A stretch of DNA of 64,000 nucleotides, taken from Streptomyces rubradiris. Lineage in GTDB: Bacteria > Actinomycetota > Actinomycetes > Streptomycetales > Streptomycetaceae. Within the stretch, counting starts at the first letter, position 1, and every line of letters starts with the position of its first letter. The notes below the pieces were generated by a model that did not search any database, had not been told where the DNA came from, and worked only from the letters and a program-made list of their open reading frames with translations. Below, piece after piece: positions 1-10,673 of this stretch. The translations under genes and the position numbers were made by a program. Location of the stretch: contig NZ_BNEA01000015.1 of assembly GCF_016860525.1 (NCBI RefSeq), forward strand, positions 186,001-250,000, read 5' to 3'.

Positions 1-2368
<2,368 letters not shown>

Positions 2369-2553
2369 GACGGGCCTTCAATCCGGTGCGCGATCGATCG
2401 ATTCATCATGTTCGCCAATTTCAGGCAGCTTTCTGTGCTCAGACGCGCCACGTGAGAGCAGCGGGCGCAAAACGACACGCGTTGACGACGTGCCGGGATG
2501 TCGTGAAGGAAAACGCGGGGCGTGCCACGAACGGGCACACGGGTACGGCGCGT

Positions 2554-2631
2554 TCAGCAGCCGTGCGCGATGCGACCCGGAACCCAGACCGTGCGGCGAG
2601 CGAGGCGACCGAGATCAGAGCTGGTGTACAT
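2554..2631 (-). CDS. Possible 25-residue leader or small protein ahead of xdhA
   Basis: A short reading frame (MYTSSDLGRLARRTVWVPGR plus IAHGC) is preceded by AAAGGAGG about 10 nt before its ATG, a better ribosome site than most genes here have. It lies in the leader of the xanthine dehydrogenase operon, between the candidate promoter at 2677-2705 and xdhA, leaving 185 nt to the xdhA start. It matches no family I recognise. Its codon choice is less GC-biased than its neighbours (TCT, GAT, GCT, GTT), so it could be chance. A translated uORF controlling xdh is the alternative. Low confidence. Confidence 0.3.
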   Translation of the reverse strand: MYTSSDLGRLARRTVWVPGRIAHGC

Positions 2632-2676
2632 CCGCTGGTCGCCTCCTTTCGGCGGTTATGGTTCGATGTCTATCGC

Positions 2677-2705
2677 AAAATAGTGGCTGGGGCCACGGAA
2701 TTCAA
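2677..2705 (-). promoter_or_regulatory. Candidate promoter of the xdh operon
   Basis: On the minus strand TTGAAT (2700-2705) and TATTTT (2677-2682) are separated by exactly 17 bp, close to the housekeeping sigma consensus and AT-rich against the background. A dyad CTAT-N6-ATAG (2670-2683) overlaps the -10 box and could be an operator. The promoter lies between the guanine deaminase stop and xdhA, so xdh can be expressed separately from the deaminase. No transcription data support it. Confidence 0.45.
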
Positions 2706-2755
2706 GAGACCGGCCCCCGGTTATTCATCCGGCGGGAAGGTTCCGTTTCCGTTGC

Positions 2756-3253
2756 TCAGTAGTCGACGCGATCGGACTTCGCGATCCACGCGTCGAACGG
2801 CGCGGTGCGCTCGGGCAGGTCCAGGTGGGCGACCTCCAGGGGCCACGCTTCGGTGGGCCGCTTCTCGAACAGGTCGTAGAACTTGCGGTCGTCGAAGCCG
2901 GCCACCGCGGCGTCGTTGCGGTCGGCGCAGTAGACGAGCCGGTCCAGGCGCGCCCACAGGGCGGCGGACAGGCACATCGGGCACGGCTCGCACGAGGTGA
3001 TCAGAGTGCAGCCTTCGAGGACGAAGGTGCCCAGTTCCCTGCAGGCGGCGCGGATCGCGTTGACCTCGGCGTGCGCGGACGGGTCGTTCGTCGCGGTGAC
3101 CTGGTTGTGCGCGGTCGCCACGACCACGCCGTCCTTGGCGATCAGGGCGCCGAAGGGGCCGCCGCCGCTGTTCGCGCTGTCCGTGGCGACGGCGATGGCC
3201 TGCCGCATCCATTCCTGCTCGTTCTGCACGATGGTCGCGGTGTTCACGGTCAC
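2756..3253 (-). CDS. guaD: Guanine deaminase (cytidine-deaminase fold)
   Basis: A 165-residue zinc deaminase that probably converts guanine to xanthine, the substrate of the enzyme encoded downstream. The zinc site is complete: His61-Ala-Glu63 (HAE, with Glu63 as proton shuttle) and Cys88-Glu-Pro-Cys91 followed by Cys94 (SCEPCPMC). The N-terminal GGGPFGALIAKDG segment and the length match the small guanine deaminases of the Bacillus GuaD type and exclude TadA, whose C-terminal RNA-binding part is absent. It lies on the same strand as xdhAB with a 387-bp gap. Related nucleoside deaminases share the motifs, so specificity rests largely on context. Confidence 0.82.
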   Translation of the reverse strand: MTVNTATIVQNEQEWMRQAIAVATDSANSGGGPFGALIAKDGVVVATAHNQVTATNDPSAHAEVNAIRAACRELGTFVLEGCTLITSCEPCPMCLSAALWARLDRLVYCADRNDAAVAGFDDRKFYDLFEKRPTEAWPLEVAHLDLPERTAPFDAWIAKSDRVDY

Positions 3254-3762
3254 GGTTGCTCCTTGTCGAATGCCGTGGGGTGGAGTGCGGGTACCGTCGG
3301 GGAGGCGGCGGCACCCGCACGAACAGGGGTCCGGCCGGACGCGGCGGAGGCGCTCCGGGGAGACCGGGTGCGGGTGGGGCCCAGGCCCGTGGGCATGACC
3401 GACGGCGGTCCCGGCGGGCCTGGTGGGTGCCGACCGGGCAACGTCGTCGACACGGCCTTCCCCCTTCTTCGCCGTTCTGGCTTGTCAGAGCAGTACACAG
3501 CGGGCCGGAGGAATCAGCCAGGCGCCGAAAACATGAATCGTGGGCACAGCGGGACCGATGCCTTGTAGGTTCCTACGAGCGCCGGCCCGGCGCGGCACGG
3601 GCGATGAAGCCGTCTCGCCTCGAACATCGCTGTTCGCCGGGGGTGGACCGCTTCGTCGGGAAGCATGGACCACCGGCCGCCGTGAGCCCGGCGACCGCCG
3701 CGCATGTGCCCGGCTCCGTCGCGGGCGCGGTAGGGCGCCCGGTGCGGGGGTACGCGTGCGGC
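3254..3762. other. Divergent intergenic region, nothing assigned
   Basis: About 500 bp separate the guanine deaminase (leftward) from the next gene (rightward). Frames across it are short, disagree with the local codon bias and resemble no family. No strong promoter or hairpin was found. Confidence 0.4.
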
Positions 3763-4293
3763 ATGATGAGACGCGCGCTGTGGCAGGGGCTCCTGGCGGG
3801 TGCGGCCGGGGTCGTGGTGATGACCCTGGGCGAGAAGGCCGAGCAGCGCCTGACCGGCCGGCCGAGCTCCTGCGTTCCGGCGCGCACGCTGGAGCGGCTG
3901 ACGGGCATGCCCGAGCGGCCGGAGCCGTCACGCGCGGTGAACTGGGCGATGCACTACGGGCAGGGCGCGCTGCTGGGCGTGGTGCGGTCGGTGATGGCGC
4001 ATGCCGGGCTGCGCGGGCCGGTGGCGTCGGCGCAGTTCGCCGTGGTGAGGCTGACCAACGACCAGATCCTGGAGAACGCCACCGGGGTCGGCGCCCCGCC
4101 GCAGACCTGGCCGCGCGCGGAGCTGCTGGTGGACCTGTTGCACAAGGCGGTCTACGCCTTCGCGACCGGCGCCGTCGCCGATGCCCTGGCCGCCCGCTCC
4201 GGCCCCGGCCCCGGACAGCGGCACGCGGCGCAGCGGCCGGGCCGGCGGGCTGACGCGGGACCGCTGCCCCGCCACGAAGCGTACGGACCCTGA
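3763..4293 (+). CDS. Hypothetical protein with hydrophobic segments
   Basis: The start is taken at the tandem ATG giving MMRRALWQGLLAGAAGVVVM, for 176 residues; an upstream extension in the same frame has poor codon character. The N-terminal part (WQGLLAGAAGVVVMTLGE) and a second stretch (GQGALLGVVRSVMAHAGL) are moderately hydrophobic, suggesting a small membrane-associated protein. The segments TGRPSSCVPARTLERLTGMP and WPRAELLVDLLHKAVYAFAT resemble a group of actinobacterial conserved hypotheticals whose function I do not know. The C-terminal 30 residues are Pro/Arg/Gly-rich and probably unstructured. The metallohydrolase gene follows 60 bp downstream on the same strand. Confidence 0.6.
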   Translation: MMRRALWQGLLAGAAGVVVMTLGEKAEQRLTGRPSSCVPARTLERLTGMPERPEPSRAVNWAMHYGQGALLGVVRSVMAHAGLRGPVASAQFAVVRLTNDQILENATGVGAPPQTWPRAELLVDLLHKAVYAFATGAVADALAARSGPGPGQRHAAQRPGRRADAGPLPRHEAYGP

Positions 4294-4353
4294 GCGAGCA
4301 GGGCGGCCGGGGTCTGTGCGCCGGCGGCTCGGGCGGAAGGAGCGGGTGACTTC

Positions 4354-5208
4354 ATGGCCGGCACGGACGGGTTCACCGACGACGCGCTGGATCTGCGGTT
4401 CATAGGCAATGCCACGGTGCTGCTGCGGTACGGCCCCCTGGCCCTGCTCACCGACCCGAACTTCCTGCACCGCGGCGAGTACGCCCATCTCGGCTACGGA
4501 CTGCTGAGCCGGCGCCTGACGGAGCCCGCTCTCGCCCCGGAGGACCTGCCCCGCCTCGACGGCGTCGTACTCTCCCATCTGCACGGCGATCACTGGGACC
4601 GCAGGGCCCGGCGGTCCCTGGACCGTACGGTTCCGGTCCTCAGCACTCCCCATGCCGCGCGCCGGCTGAGAGTGCTGCACGGTTTCCGGCGGACGGCGGG
4701 ACTGCGGACCTGGCAGGCGCTCACCCTCGACCGGAAAGGGGTACGGGCCACGGTCACCGCGCTGCCCGGCCGGCACGCCGGGCACCCGGTGCTGCGAGGG
4801 CTGCTGCCGCCCGTAATGGGCAGCATGATCGAGTTCGGTGCCGTGGGCGGACCGGCACGGCTGCGGCTGTACGTCTCCGGTGACACGCTCCTCTACGACG
4901 GCCTGGCGGAGATCGGCCGCCGCTTCCCGGCCGCCGACCTGGCCGTCCTCCATCTGGGCGGCACTCGTCTGCCGGGCGGGTTCCTGGTCACCATGAACGG
5001 CGCGCAGGGCGCCGAACTCGTCCGGCGGCTTCGCCCCCGGGCCGTGCTGCCGGTGCATTACGAGGACTACACGGTGATGCGCTCGCCCCTGTCCGCTTTC
5101 CTGGCCGAGGCCGGCCGGCTCGGCCTCGCGGACCGGATCGTGCCCTGCCCGCACGGCGGCCGGGCGTGCCTGCCCGCCGGCCCCGGAGCGACACCCGTGG
5201 TCCGCTGA
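4354..5208 (+). CDS. Metallo-beta-lactamase-fold hydrolase
   Basis: A 284-residue protein of the MBL superfamily, most like the UlaG/YcfJ-type branch. The zinc-binding motif HLHGDHWD spans residues 75-82. Further ligand regions follow at LPGRHAG, YVSGDTLLYDG (the metal-bridging Asp strand) and LPVHYEDYT near the C-terminus. The N-terminal DLRFIGNATVLLRYGPLALLT is the typical first beta hairpin of this branch. No signal peptide is seen, so it should be cytoplasmic. A GGAAGGAG ribosome site precedes the ATG. The superfamily hydrolyses esters, lactones and phosphodiesters, and nothing here fixes the substrate. Confidence 0.85.
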   Translation: MAGTDGFTDDALDLRFIGNATVLLRYGPLALLTDPNFLHRGEYAHLGYGLLSRRLTEPALAPEDLPRLDGVVLSHLHGDHWDRRARRSLDRTVPVLSTPHAARRLRVLHGFRRTAGLRTWQALTLDRKGVRATVTALPGRHAGHPVLRGLLPPVMGSMIEFGAVGGPARLRLYVSGDTLLYDGLAEIGRRFPAADLAVLHLGGTRLPGGFLVTMNGAQGAELVRRLRPRAVLPVHYEDYTVMRSPLSAFLAEAGRLGLADRIVPCPHGGRACLPAGPGATPVVR

Positions 5209-5358
5209 CCGAGGCGGGGCAAGGCGGCGGTCCGTCGGCGGGGGCGGAAAGCGGTTCCGTGGTCGCCGCGATCGCCGTCGTACCCCGGTCGAAGTCCCCC
5301 CGTAGAGCAGCCGTGCCGGCTCCAGCCGCGACTCGGGGATGACGCACATGGCCGGACT

Positions 5359-6312
5359 CTAGAACCAGTCCACCCACTGGCCGTGCGGACCGGTGAAGGC
5401 CAGCGGCTGCTCGTCCAGGGCCAGAGCGAACACCGCTCGATCCGGCGGTGCGGGGCGCGGGAGCCGGGCCTCGACGGTCGGCAAGATGTGGGGACCCTCG
5501 TTCGTGATCCAGTGGCCTGGCATGCGTCGCATCGTCTCGGTGAAGACGCTCCGGGCTTCACTCGGCAGGTAGACCAGGACCGCGCTGTGGAAGACCACCG
5601 GCGTGGCCCCTCGCGGCACCCGGGAGACCAGTTCCGGGAGCACCTGGTTGAGATCACCCCGGACAAGGTGCGGCGGCTCGGCCTGCGCGATGCGCGCGGC
5701 GTTCCGCAGCCGGTCCAGCCGGTCCCGCTGCTCGGGCCAGACCAGACATTCCAGCCAGCGCATGTCGTCGGCATCACGGACGTCGAGGGGATCGAGGTCG
5801 ACGCCGGCCCGCCAGACAACGGTGGGCAGCCGTTCCGGAAGCGGCATGTGACCGGTGGTACGACAGGTCAGCGAGACCGGACTGGCGGACGGCCCCAAGG
5901 GAGGCCGGTCGTCGTACCGGTACTGGAAGCGGTCGGGGTACAGGCACAGGCCGGCCGAGGCACCGACCTCGATCAGGGCGAGCGGCTGGGGCAGGGAGGC
6001 CAGGAGTGGAAGCAACGTGGCGCATCTGCCGGGTTCGTTGGTCTGCGTGCGACGTTGCCGCATGGTCGCGCTCACCTGGTCCCAGTGGCTGATGACCCAT
6101 GAGCGGAAAGCGCGATGGCCCGTCACCGGTCCCCCGAGGAACCGCACGGTGGCCAGCAGCAGATTCGGCTGCCTCTTCGGCACGGGCAACCGGTCGATGA
6201 GTGCGATCAGTTCCTCGTCATCGGCAACCCGGCCGGCCAATTCCTCGTAGATCGCGGAGTGTCCGTGCGCTTCCCTGGTCGCGAAAGCCCTGTAGCGCTG
6301 CGCAGTGTCCAT
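5359..6312 (-). CDS. DUF2332 family protein
   Basis: A 317-residue protein with hallmarks of DUF2332: an N-terminal RYRAFATREAHGHSAIYEEL helix region, LIEVGASAGLCLYPDRF near residue 120, and GATPVVFHSAVLVYLP followed by WITNEGPHILP. The VGASAGL segment resembles the nucleotide- or SAM-binding glycine loop of class I methyltransferases, so a Rossmann-fold enzyme is plausible, but the family has no established function that I know. A GAAGGGA ribosome site precedes the ATG. It converges with the metallohydrolase across 150 bp without an obvious terminator. Confidence 0.8.
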   Translation of the reverse strand: MDTAQRYRAFATREAHGHSAIYEELAGRVADDEELIALIDRLPVPKRQPNLLLATVRFLGGPVTGHRAFRSWVISHWDQVSATMRQRRTQTNEPGRCATLLPLLASLPQPLALIEVGASAGLCLYPDRFQYRYDDRPPLGPSASPVSLTCRTTGHMPLPERLPTVVWRAGVDLDPLDVRDADDMRWLECLVWPEQRDRLDRLRNAARIAQAEPPHLVRGDLNQVLPELVSRVPRGATPVVFHSAVLVYLPSEARSVFTETMRRMPGHWITNEGPHILPTVEARLPRPAPPDRAVFALALDEQPLAFTGPHGQWVDWF

Positions 6313-6426
6313 CCTGTGTCCCTTCGCCTGCGTTGATCTTCGCAGGGCCGGGGCGCCGAAGGAGGGGAGATTCCTGGGTTGTGCGGTACCTCACCGTCGG
6401 CCGTGTTCCATGGAGTGGATGGGCTC

Positions 6427-6455
6427 TTGGTCGGGCGAGGCGGCTGTTGTACAAA
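6427..6455 (+). promoter_or_regulatory. Candidate promoter of the sulfonate operon
   Basis: TTGGTC (6427-6432) and TACAAA (6450-6455) are spaced by exactly 17 bp. Transcription would begin about 8 bp downstream, at or next to the ATG of the leader peptide at 6464. That peptide has no Shine-Dalgarno sequence, so the mRNA would be leaderless, which is common in actinobacteria. Confidence 0.5.
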
Positions 6456-6463
6456 TAGATCTC

Positions 6464-6535
6464 ATGATCTCCGAGCCCCTGGTGCGACGCCTGGTCATCG
6501 ACCTGTGCCGACGTCCGGGCTCGTGTTGTCGCTGA
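6464..6535 (+). CDS. Cysteine-rich leader peptide of the sulfonate operon
   Basis: A 23-residue peptide beginning MISEPLVRRLVIDLCRRPG and ending SCCR, followed by TGA. Three of the last nine residues are cysteine, two in tandem just before the stop. Actinobacteria are known to place short cysteine-containing uORFs ahead of sulfur genes, where slow decoding at low Cys-tRNA changes downstream expression; the VIDLCRR part also resembles the short peptides annotated as putative leader peptides in Streptomyces. A candidate promoter lies immediately upstream and a strong hairpin starts 17 nt after the stop. The frame itself is plainly visible. That it controls the operon is inference from position and composition. 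Confidence 0.65.
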   Translation: MISEPLVRRLVIDLCRRPGSCCR

Positions 6536-6552
6536 TCCGGCCTGTTGCCGCG

Positions 6553-6588
6553 CCCCTCGTCGTCCGGTGACGTCACCCGGACGAGGGG
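6553..6588 (+). promoter_or_regulatory. Hairpin after the leader peptide (possible attenuator)
   Basis: CCCCTCGTC (6553-6561) is complementary to GACGAGGGG (6580-6588), and the interior contains the perfect palindrome GGTGACGTCACC (6566-6577). An alternative pairing of GTCCGG with CCGGAC is possible, so the RNA could switch conformations. It is not followed by a U-run, but intrinsic terminators in high-GC actinobacteria often lack one. Its position 17 nt after the cysteine codons and 118 nt before the transporter gene is what an attenuator needs. Confidence 0.5.
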
Positions 6589-6706
6589 CTGTGTCGCGCC
6601 CTGCCGGGGTGCTCCGTCCGCATCGTTCAGCATCGCCCACGCCGGGGCCGACCGCCGCCCTCTCCCGTTGAGGCCGTTCCTCCCCGGCGTCCCATGGAGG
6701 ACGCCC

Positions 6707-7582
6707 GTGTCCACGACTCCCCCTCTGTCCAAGGCCCCCGCCACCGGGCCGCACGCCGACGCACCGTCCGCCCCCTCCTTCCGGGTACGGCACCTGTGGG
6801 CGCGTACCCGCCCTGTGCTGCTGCCGTCCGCCTCCCTCGTCGTCTTCCTCCTGCTGTGGCAGTCGCTGGCGGCGAGCGGCACCTGGAGCCGGACGCTGGT
6901 CCCGCCGCCGGCCGAGGTGTGGGACGCGTTCACCGACGTGTCCACGACGCACGACGGAGTGCGCGGGTACAACGGCACCTACCTCGTCGAACACCTGGGC
7001 ATCAGTCTGCGCCGCATCGCGATCGGTGCCGGTCTGGGCATCACCGCCGGGGTGCTGTTCGGGCTGCTCATGGGCACCGTCGGCTGGCTGCGCGCGTTGT
7101 TCGAGCCCTGGATCACCTTCCTGCGGACGCTGCCGCCGCTGGCGTACTTCTCCCTGCTCGTCATCTGGCTGGGCATCAACGAGGAGCCGAAGATCACGCT
7201 GCTGGCGGTGGCCGCCTTCCCGCCCGTGGCGGTGTCGACCACCACGGCCGTCGCGGCCGTGCCGAGGAACCTGACCGAGGCCGCTCGTGCCCTCGGCGCC
7301 TCGCGGTGGAACGTGGTCACGGACGTCGTCGTCCCCTCGGCGCTGCCGGAGACGCTCACCGGGGTACGTCTCGCCGTCGGCGTGGCCTATTCCTCGCTGG
7401 TGGCCGCCGAGTTGGTCAACGGGCTGCCCGGTATCGGCGGCATGGTCAAGGACGCCGCCAACTACAACAACACCCCCGTGGTGCTGGTCGGCATCATCAC
7501 CATCGGCGTCTCCGGCCTGGTCATCGACGGCCTGCTGCTGCGGCTGGAACGCGCCGTCGTGCCGTGGCGCGGCCGCGCCTAG
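6707..7582 (+). CDS. Sulfonate/taurine ABC transporter permease
   Basis: A 291-residue inner-membrane permease of the TauC/SsuC family. The first membrane segment (LLPSASLVVFLLLWQSLAAS) is followed by the typical LVPPPAEVWDAF. The cytoplasmic EAA loop that contacts the ATPase reads EAARALGASRWNVVTDVVVP. About six membrane segments are apparent. The start is the GTG at 6707, 6 nt after GGAGG; longer versions extend into the leader hairpin and are unlikely. It is the first structural gene of the operon with the binding protein, ATPase and dioxygenase. The permease is clear; the sulfonate substrate is inferred from the TauD-like enzyme downstream. Confidence 0.88.
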   Translation: MSTTPPLSKAPATGPHADAPSAPSFRVRHLWARTRPVLLPSASLVVFLLLWQSLAASGTWSRTLVPPPAEVWDAFTDVSTTHDGVRGYNGTYLVEHLGISLRRIAIGAGLGITAGVLFGLLMGTVGWLRALFEPWITFLRTLPPLAYFSLLVIWLGINEEPKITLLAVAAFPPVAVSTTTAVAAVPRNLTEAARALGASRWNVVTDVVVPSALPETLTGVRLAVGVAYSSLVAAELVNGLPGIGGMVKDAANYNNTPVVLVGIITIGVSGLVIDGLLLRLERAVVPWRGRA

Positions 7583-7714
7583 CACCAGCCCTCCCCACGT
7601 CCTCTGGCCTCGTCCGCTCGCCGCTCCCGGCCGCGACGGCGTCGAGCCCGTCGCGGCACCGGCCACTGAGCATGCACGAAGACACCCCGTTCCCAGCACA
7701 GAAACGGCCCTGTC

Positions 7715-8764
7715 ATGTCCCCTGTGTCCCAAGGCGCTTCCCGCCGGCTCCTGCTGGCCGGTGCCCTCGCCGCCGTCTCCGCGGCCGTCACCGGCTGTTC
7801 CTTCGGTGAGGAGGCGACAGCGGGCGGCTCCCGGCGGCTGAGCATCGGCTACTTCCCCTTCCCCAGCGGTGACTTGCTCGTGAAGAACAGGAAGCTGCTG
7901 GAGAAGGAGCTGCCCGGTTACCGCGTCACCTGGATCAAGTTCGACTCCGGGGCGGCCGTGAACCAGGCCTTCCTCGGCAGGTCGCTCGACATCGCCGCGC
8001 TGGGTTCCAGCCCGTTCGCCCGCGGCATCTCGGGCGGTTCGCCGATCCCGTACAAGGTCGCGTGGGTCCTGGACGTCGCCGGGGAGAACGAGGCCCTCGT
8101 CGCGCGCGAGGGCATCGGCATCCGTGATGTCGCCGGTCTCAAGGGCAGGACCGTCGCCACACCGTTCGCCTCCACCTCGCACTACAGTCTGCTGGCGGCC
8201 CTGCGGACGGCCGGGCTGAAGTCCTCCGACGTCAAGCTCGTCGATCTGCAGCCGCAGGCCATCCTCGCCGCCTGGCAGCGGGGTGACATCGACGCCGCCT
8301 ATGTGTGGCTGCCCACGCTGGACGAGCTGCGGACGACCGGTACCCAGCTCACCAGCAGCAAGGAGATCGGTGCGGCGGGCAAGCCGACGCTCGACCTCGC
8401 GGTGGTCTCGGACGACCTCATCGCCAGGGACCCGGCGGCCATCGACGCCTGGCGCAAGGCGCAGGCCCGGGCGCTGCGCCTGCTGACGTCCGACCCCGAC
8501 GGGTCGGTGGCGGCCGTCGCGGCCGAGCTGGGCATCAGTGCCAAGGACGCGCGGGCGCAGCTCAGGCAGGGAGTCTTCCTCACCCCGGAGCAGGTGGCGT
8601 CCCCCGACTGGCTGGGCACCGACGGCACACCCGGCAAGCTGCTCACGTACGTCACCGACACCGCGCGTTTCCTCGCCGAGCAGCGGCAGATCGACGCCGC
8701 TCCGGCCGGGGACGCCGTCCGCAAGGCGTTCTACCTCAAGGGGCTGCCCGATGTCCTCAAGTGA
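7715..8764 (+). CDS. Sulfonate/taurine-binding lipoprotein
   Basis: A 349-residue extracellular solute-binding protein of the TauA/SsuA type. The signal sequence ends in a lipobox, AVTGCSFG, with lipidation at the Cys near residue 28. The mature part begins LSIGYFPFPSGDLLVKN and contains GAAVNQAFLGRSLDIAALGS and GRTVATPFASTSHYSLL, conserved positions that line the sulfonate site in this family, and IDAAYVWLPTLDEL. It should be anchored outside the membrane and deliver ligand to the permease encoded 132 bp upstream. Its 3' end overlaps the ATPase gene by 14 bp. Nitrate-, thiamine-precursor- and sulfonate-binding proteins share the fold; the TauD-like neighbour favours sulfonate. Confidence 0.87.
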   Translation: MSPVSQGASRRLLLAGALAAVSAAVTGCSFGEEATAGGSRRLSIGYFPFPSGDLLVKNRKLLEKELPGYRVTWIKFDSGAAVNQAFLGRSLDIAALGSSPFARGISGGSPIPYKVAWVLDVAGENEALVAREGIGIRDVAGLKGRTVATPFASTSHYSLLAALRTAGLKSSDVKLVDLQPQAILAAWQRGDIDAAYVWLPTLDELRTTGTQLTSSKEIGAAGKPTLDLAVVSDDLIARDPAAIDAWRKAQARALRLLTSDPDGSVAAVAAELGISAKDARAQLRQGVFLTPEQVASPDWLGTDGTPGKLLTYVTDTARFLAEQRQIDAAPAGDAVRKAFYLKGLPDVLK

Positions 8765-9566
8765 TGTCTCCGCACAACCGCGGGAGGCCGGCGCCGGGCA
8801 CGCGAGCGCCGTCCGTCTCGACGAGGTGGTCCACCGCTACGGCCGGGGCGGCGAGACCTTCACCGCCGTGGGGCCGGTCGATCTGACCGTTCCCGCCGGG
8901 GAGTTCCTGGTGCTGGTGGGCGCCTCCGGATGCGGCAAGAGCACGCTGCTGCGGCTCGTCGCCGGGTTCGAACGGCCCACGCACGGTTCGGTACACGTCC
9001 ACGGTGCCGAACCCCGGCCCGGGGTGACCGCCGGCGTGGTCTTCCAGACACCGCGGCTGTTCCCCTGGCGTACCGTGCGCGGCAACATCGACCTGGCGCT
9101 GCGGTACGCGGGCGTCGAGCGGGACCGACGGCCCGAGCGGCGGCGCGAGTTGCTGGACCGCGTGGGCCTGGCGGGGGTCGAGGGGCGCCGGATCTGGGAG
9201 ATCTCGGGTGGCCAGCAGCAACGCGTCGCCATCGCCCGGGCCCTCGCCGCCGAGAACCCCCTTCTGCTGCTGGACGAGCCCTTCGCGGCGCTCGACGCGC
9301 TGACCCGGGAACGGCTCCAGGAGGACGTCCGCCAAGTGACCGCGCGGACGGGCCGGACCACGGTGTTCGTGACGCACTCGGCGGACGAGGCGGTGTTCCT
9401 CGGCTCGCGCATCATCGTGCTGACCAAGAGCCCGGGCACCGTGGCCCTGGACCTCCCGGTCCCGCTGCCACGCGACGGCGTCGACGCCGAAGACCTCAGA
9501 AACTCCGGCGAGTTCGCCGAGCTCCGCGCGCGGGTGTCCCACGCCGTCAAGACCGCCGCGGCCTGA
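8751..9566 (+). CDS. Sulfonate/taurine ABC transporter ATP-binding protein
   Basis: A 271-residue ATPase of the SsuB/TauB type. Walker A (GASGCGKST) is at residues 57-65. The Q-loop follows ([18 protein letters not shown]), then the signature SGGQQQR, Walker [13 protein letters not shown], and the switch His in VTHSADEA. The ATG at 8751 lies inside the end of the binding-protein gene (14-bp overlap), and no later in-frame start leaves a sensible N-terminus. The protein powers the permease from the cytoplasmic face. It belongs to the same operon as the permease, binding protein and dioxygenase. Confidence 0.9.
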   Translation: MSSSDVSAQPREAGAGHASAVRLDEVVHRYGRGGETFTAVGPVDLTVPAGEFLVLVGASGCGKSTLLRLVAGFERPTHGSVHVHGAEPRPGVTAGVVFQTPRLFPWRTVRGNIDLALRYAGVERDRRPERRRELLDRVGLAGVEGRRIWEISGGQQQRVAIARALAAENPLLLLDEPFAALDALTRERLQEDVRQVTARTGRTTVFVTHSADEAVFLGSRIIVLTKSPGTVALDLPVPLPRDGVDAEDLRNSGEFAELRARVSHAVKTAAA

Positions 9567-9602
9567 TCTCCCGTCCCCCCGATCCGGAAAGGACACACAC
9601 AG

Positions 9603-10487
9603 ATGAGCCTTCTCAGCGAGCGGCCCGCCCCGGCGCGGCTGCCGGTCACCGCGCTCGGCCCGCACTTCGGCGCCGAGATCCACGGCATCGACCTCGGTCG
9701 CCTGGACGACGACGAAGTCCTGGCGCTGCGCGAGGCGTTGGTCGCGTACAAGGTGCTCTTCGTGCGCGGTCAGCACGGGCTGGACGACGCCGCGCAGATC
9801 GAGTTCGGCCGCAGGCTGGGCGAGGTCACCGTCGGGCACCCGGTCCACGACTCCGGTGACGTGGCCCCCGAGGTGTACGCGCTGGACAGCCAGGACAACG
9901 GGTTCGCCGACGTCTGGCACACGGACGTGACGTTCGTACGGCGCCCGCCGGCGATCTCGGTCCTGCGGGCCGTGGTGCTGCCCCCGGGCGGCGGCGACAC
10001 CAGCTGGGCCGACAGCCAGTTGGCCTACGAGTCGCTCTCGCCGGGCCTCCGGGACTTCGTCGACACGCTGACCGCCGTCCACGACGGCACGCGCGAGTTC
10101 GGGTACTACCTCGCCCAGCGCCGGGGCGGCCGCGGCAATGTGTGGGAGGGCGAGGTGGTCACCGAGCTGACGCCGGTGGAGCATCCGGTGGTGCGGGTCC
10201 ATCCCGAGAGCGGGCGCAAGGGCCTGTTCGTGAACCCCGGCTTCACCTCGCACATCGTGGGTGTCTCGGAGCACGAGAGCCGGGGCATCCTCGACATCCT
10301 CTACGCCCACCTCACCAAGCCCGAGCACGTGGTACGGCACCGCTGGCGGCCGGGTGACGTCGCCCTGTGGGACAACCGCAGCACGGCCCACTACGCCAAC
10401 CGGGACTACGGCGACCGGCACCGTGTCATGCACCGCATCACGCTGCGCGGTGACACACCGGCCGGACCGGCGTCCGTCCGCCGCTGA
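9603..10487 (+). CDS. tauD: Taurine/alpha-ketoglutarate dioxygenase (TauD family)
   Basis: A 294-residue Fe(II)/2-oxoglutarate dioxygenase. The facial triad is visible: His106 and Asp108 in VWHTDVTF and His263 in [13 protein letters not shown]. Arg278 in HRVMHRIT is placed to bind the 2-oxoglutarate carboxylate. Known enzymes of this family hydroxylate taurine or alkanesulfonates at C1, releasing sulfite and an aldehyde. It follows the transporter ATPase by 36 bp with an AAAGGA ribosome site, so the operon imports a sulfonate and desulfonates it. The length fits TauD. Alkyl-sulfate or 2,4-D dioxygenases are related alternatives, but transporter and leader-peptide context favour sulfur acquisition. 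Confidence 0.87.
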   Translation: MSLLSERPAPARLPVTALGPHFGAEIHGIDLGRLDDDEVLALREALVAYKVLFVRGQHGLDDAAQIEFGRRLGEVTVGHPVHDSGDVAPEVYALDSQDNGFADVWHTDVTFVRRPPAISVLRAVVLPPGGGDTSWADSQLAYESLSPGLRDFVDTLTAVHDGTREFGYYLAQRRGGRGNVWEGEVVTELTPVEHPVVRVHPESGRKGLFVNPGFTSHIVGVSEHESRGILDILYAHLTKPEHVVRHRWRPGDVALWDNRSTAHYANRDYGDRHRVMHRITLRGDTPAGPASVRR

Positions 10488-10491
10488 CGGG

Positions 10492-10526
10492 GTGTGCGGG
10501 AGGCCCGGCCGCGGCCTCCCGCACAC
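10492..10526 (+). terminator. Terminator of the sulfonate operon
   Basis: A perfect 14-bp stem, GTGTGCGGGAGGCC (10492-10505) pairing with GGCCTCCCGCACAC (10513-10526) around a 7-nt loop, begins 4 bp after the tauD stop. It lacks a long T-run, as is usual in Streptomyces. It separates the sulfonate operon from metY. Confidence 0.8.
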
Positions 10527-10673
10527 GGGTCCCGGCAGGGGCGCGGACGACCGTCGCACGCGGATGTCGTTTGTGAAGTCCTCGTTGCACGGTGCGCATC
10601 GGCCTGTCCCCGGGTGCCGGGCCGTGCTTACCTCGTCGCAACTCAAGCGCCGCTCTCCCGCACGAGGAGCACC

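Larger units (their letters stand above)
2369..2755. other. 387-bp leader between guanine deaminase and xdhA
   Basis: Apart from the candidate promoter and the 25-codon frame, nothing recognisable is present. The part nearest xdhA contains a GATCGATCGAT run but no clear operator or hairpin. Confidence 0.5.

Noticed and set aside
10527..10673. SAM riboswitch upstream of metY
   Set aside because: I looked for SAM-I, SAM-II and SAM-IV core words and found none; no multi-stem fold with the conserved internal sequences is visible. A covariance-model search would be decisive.
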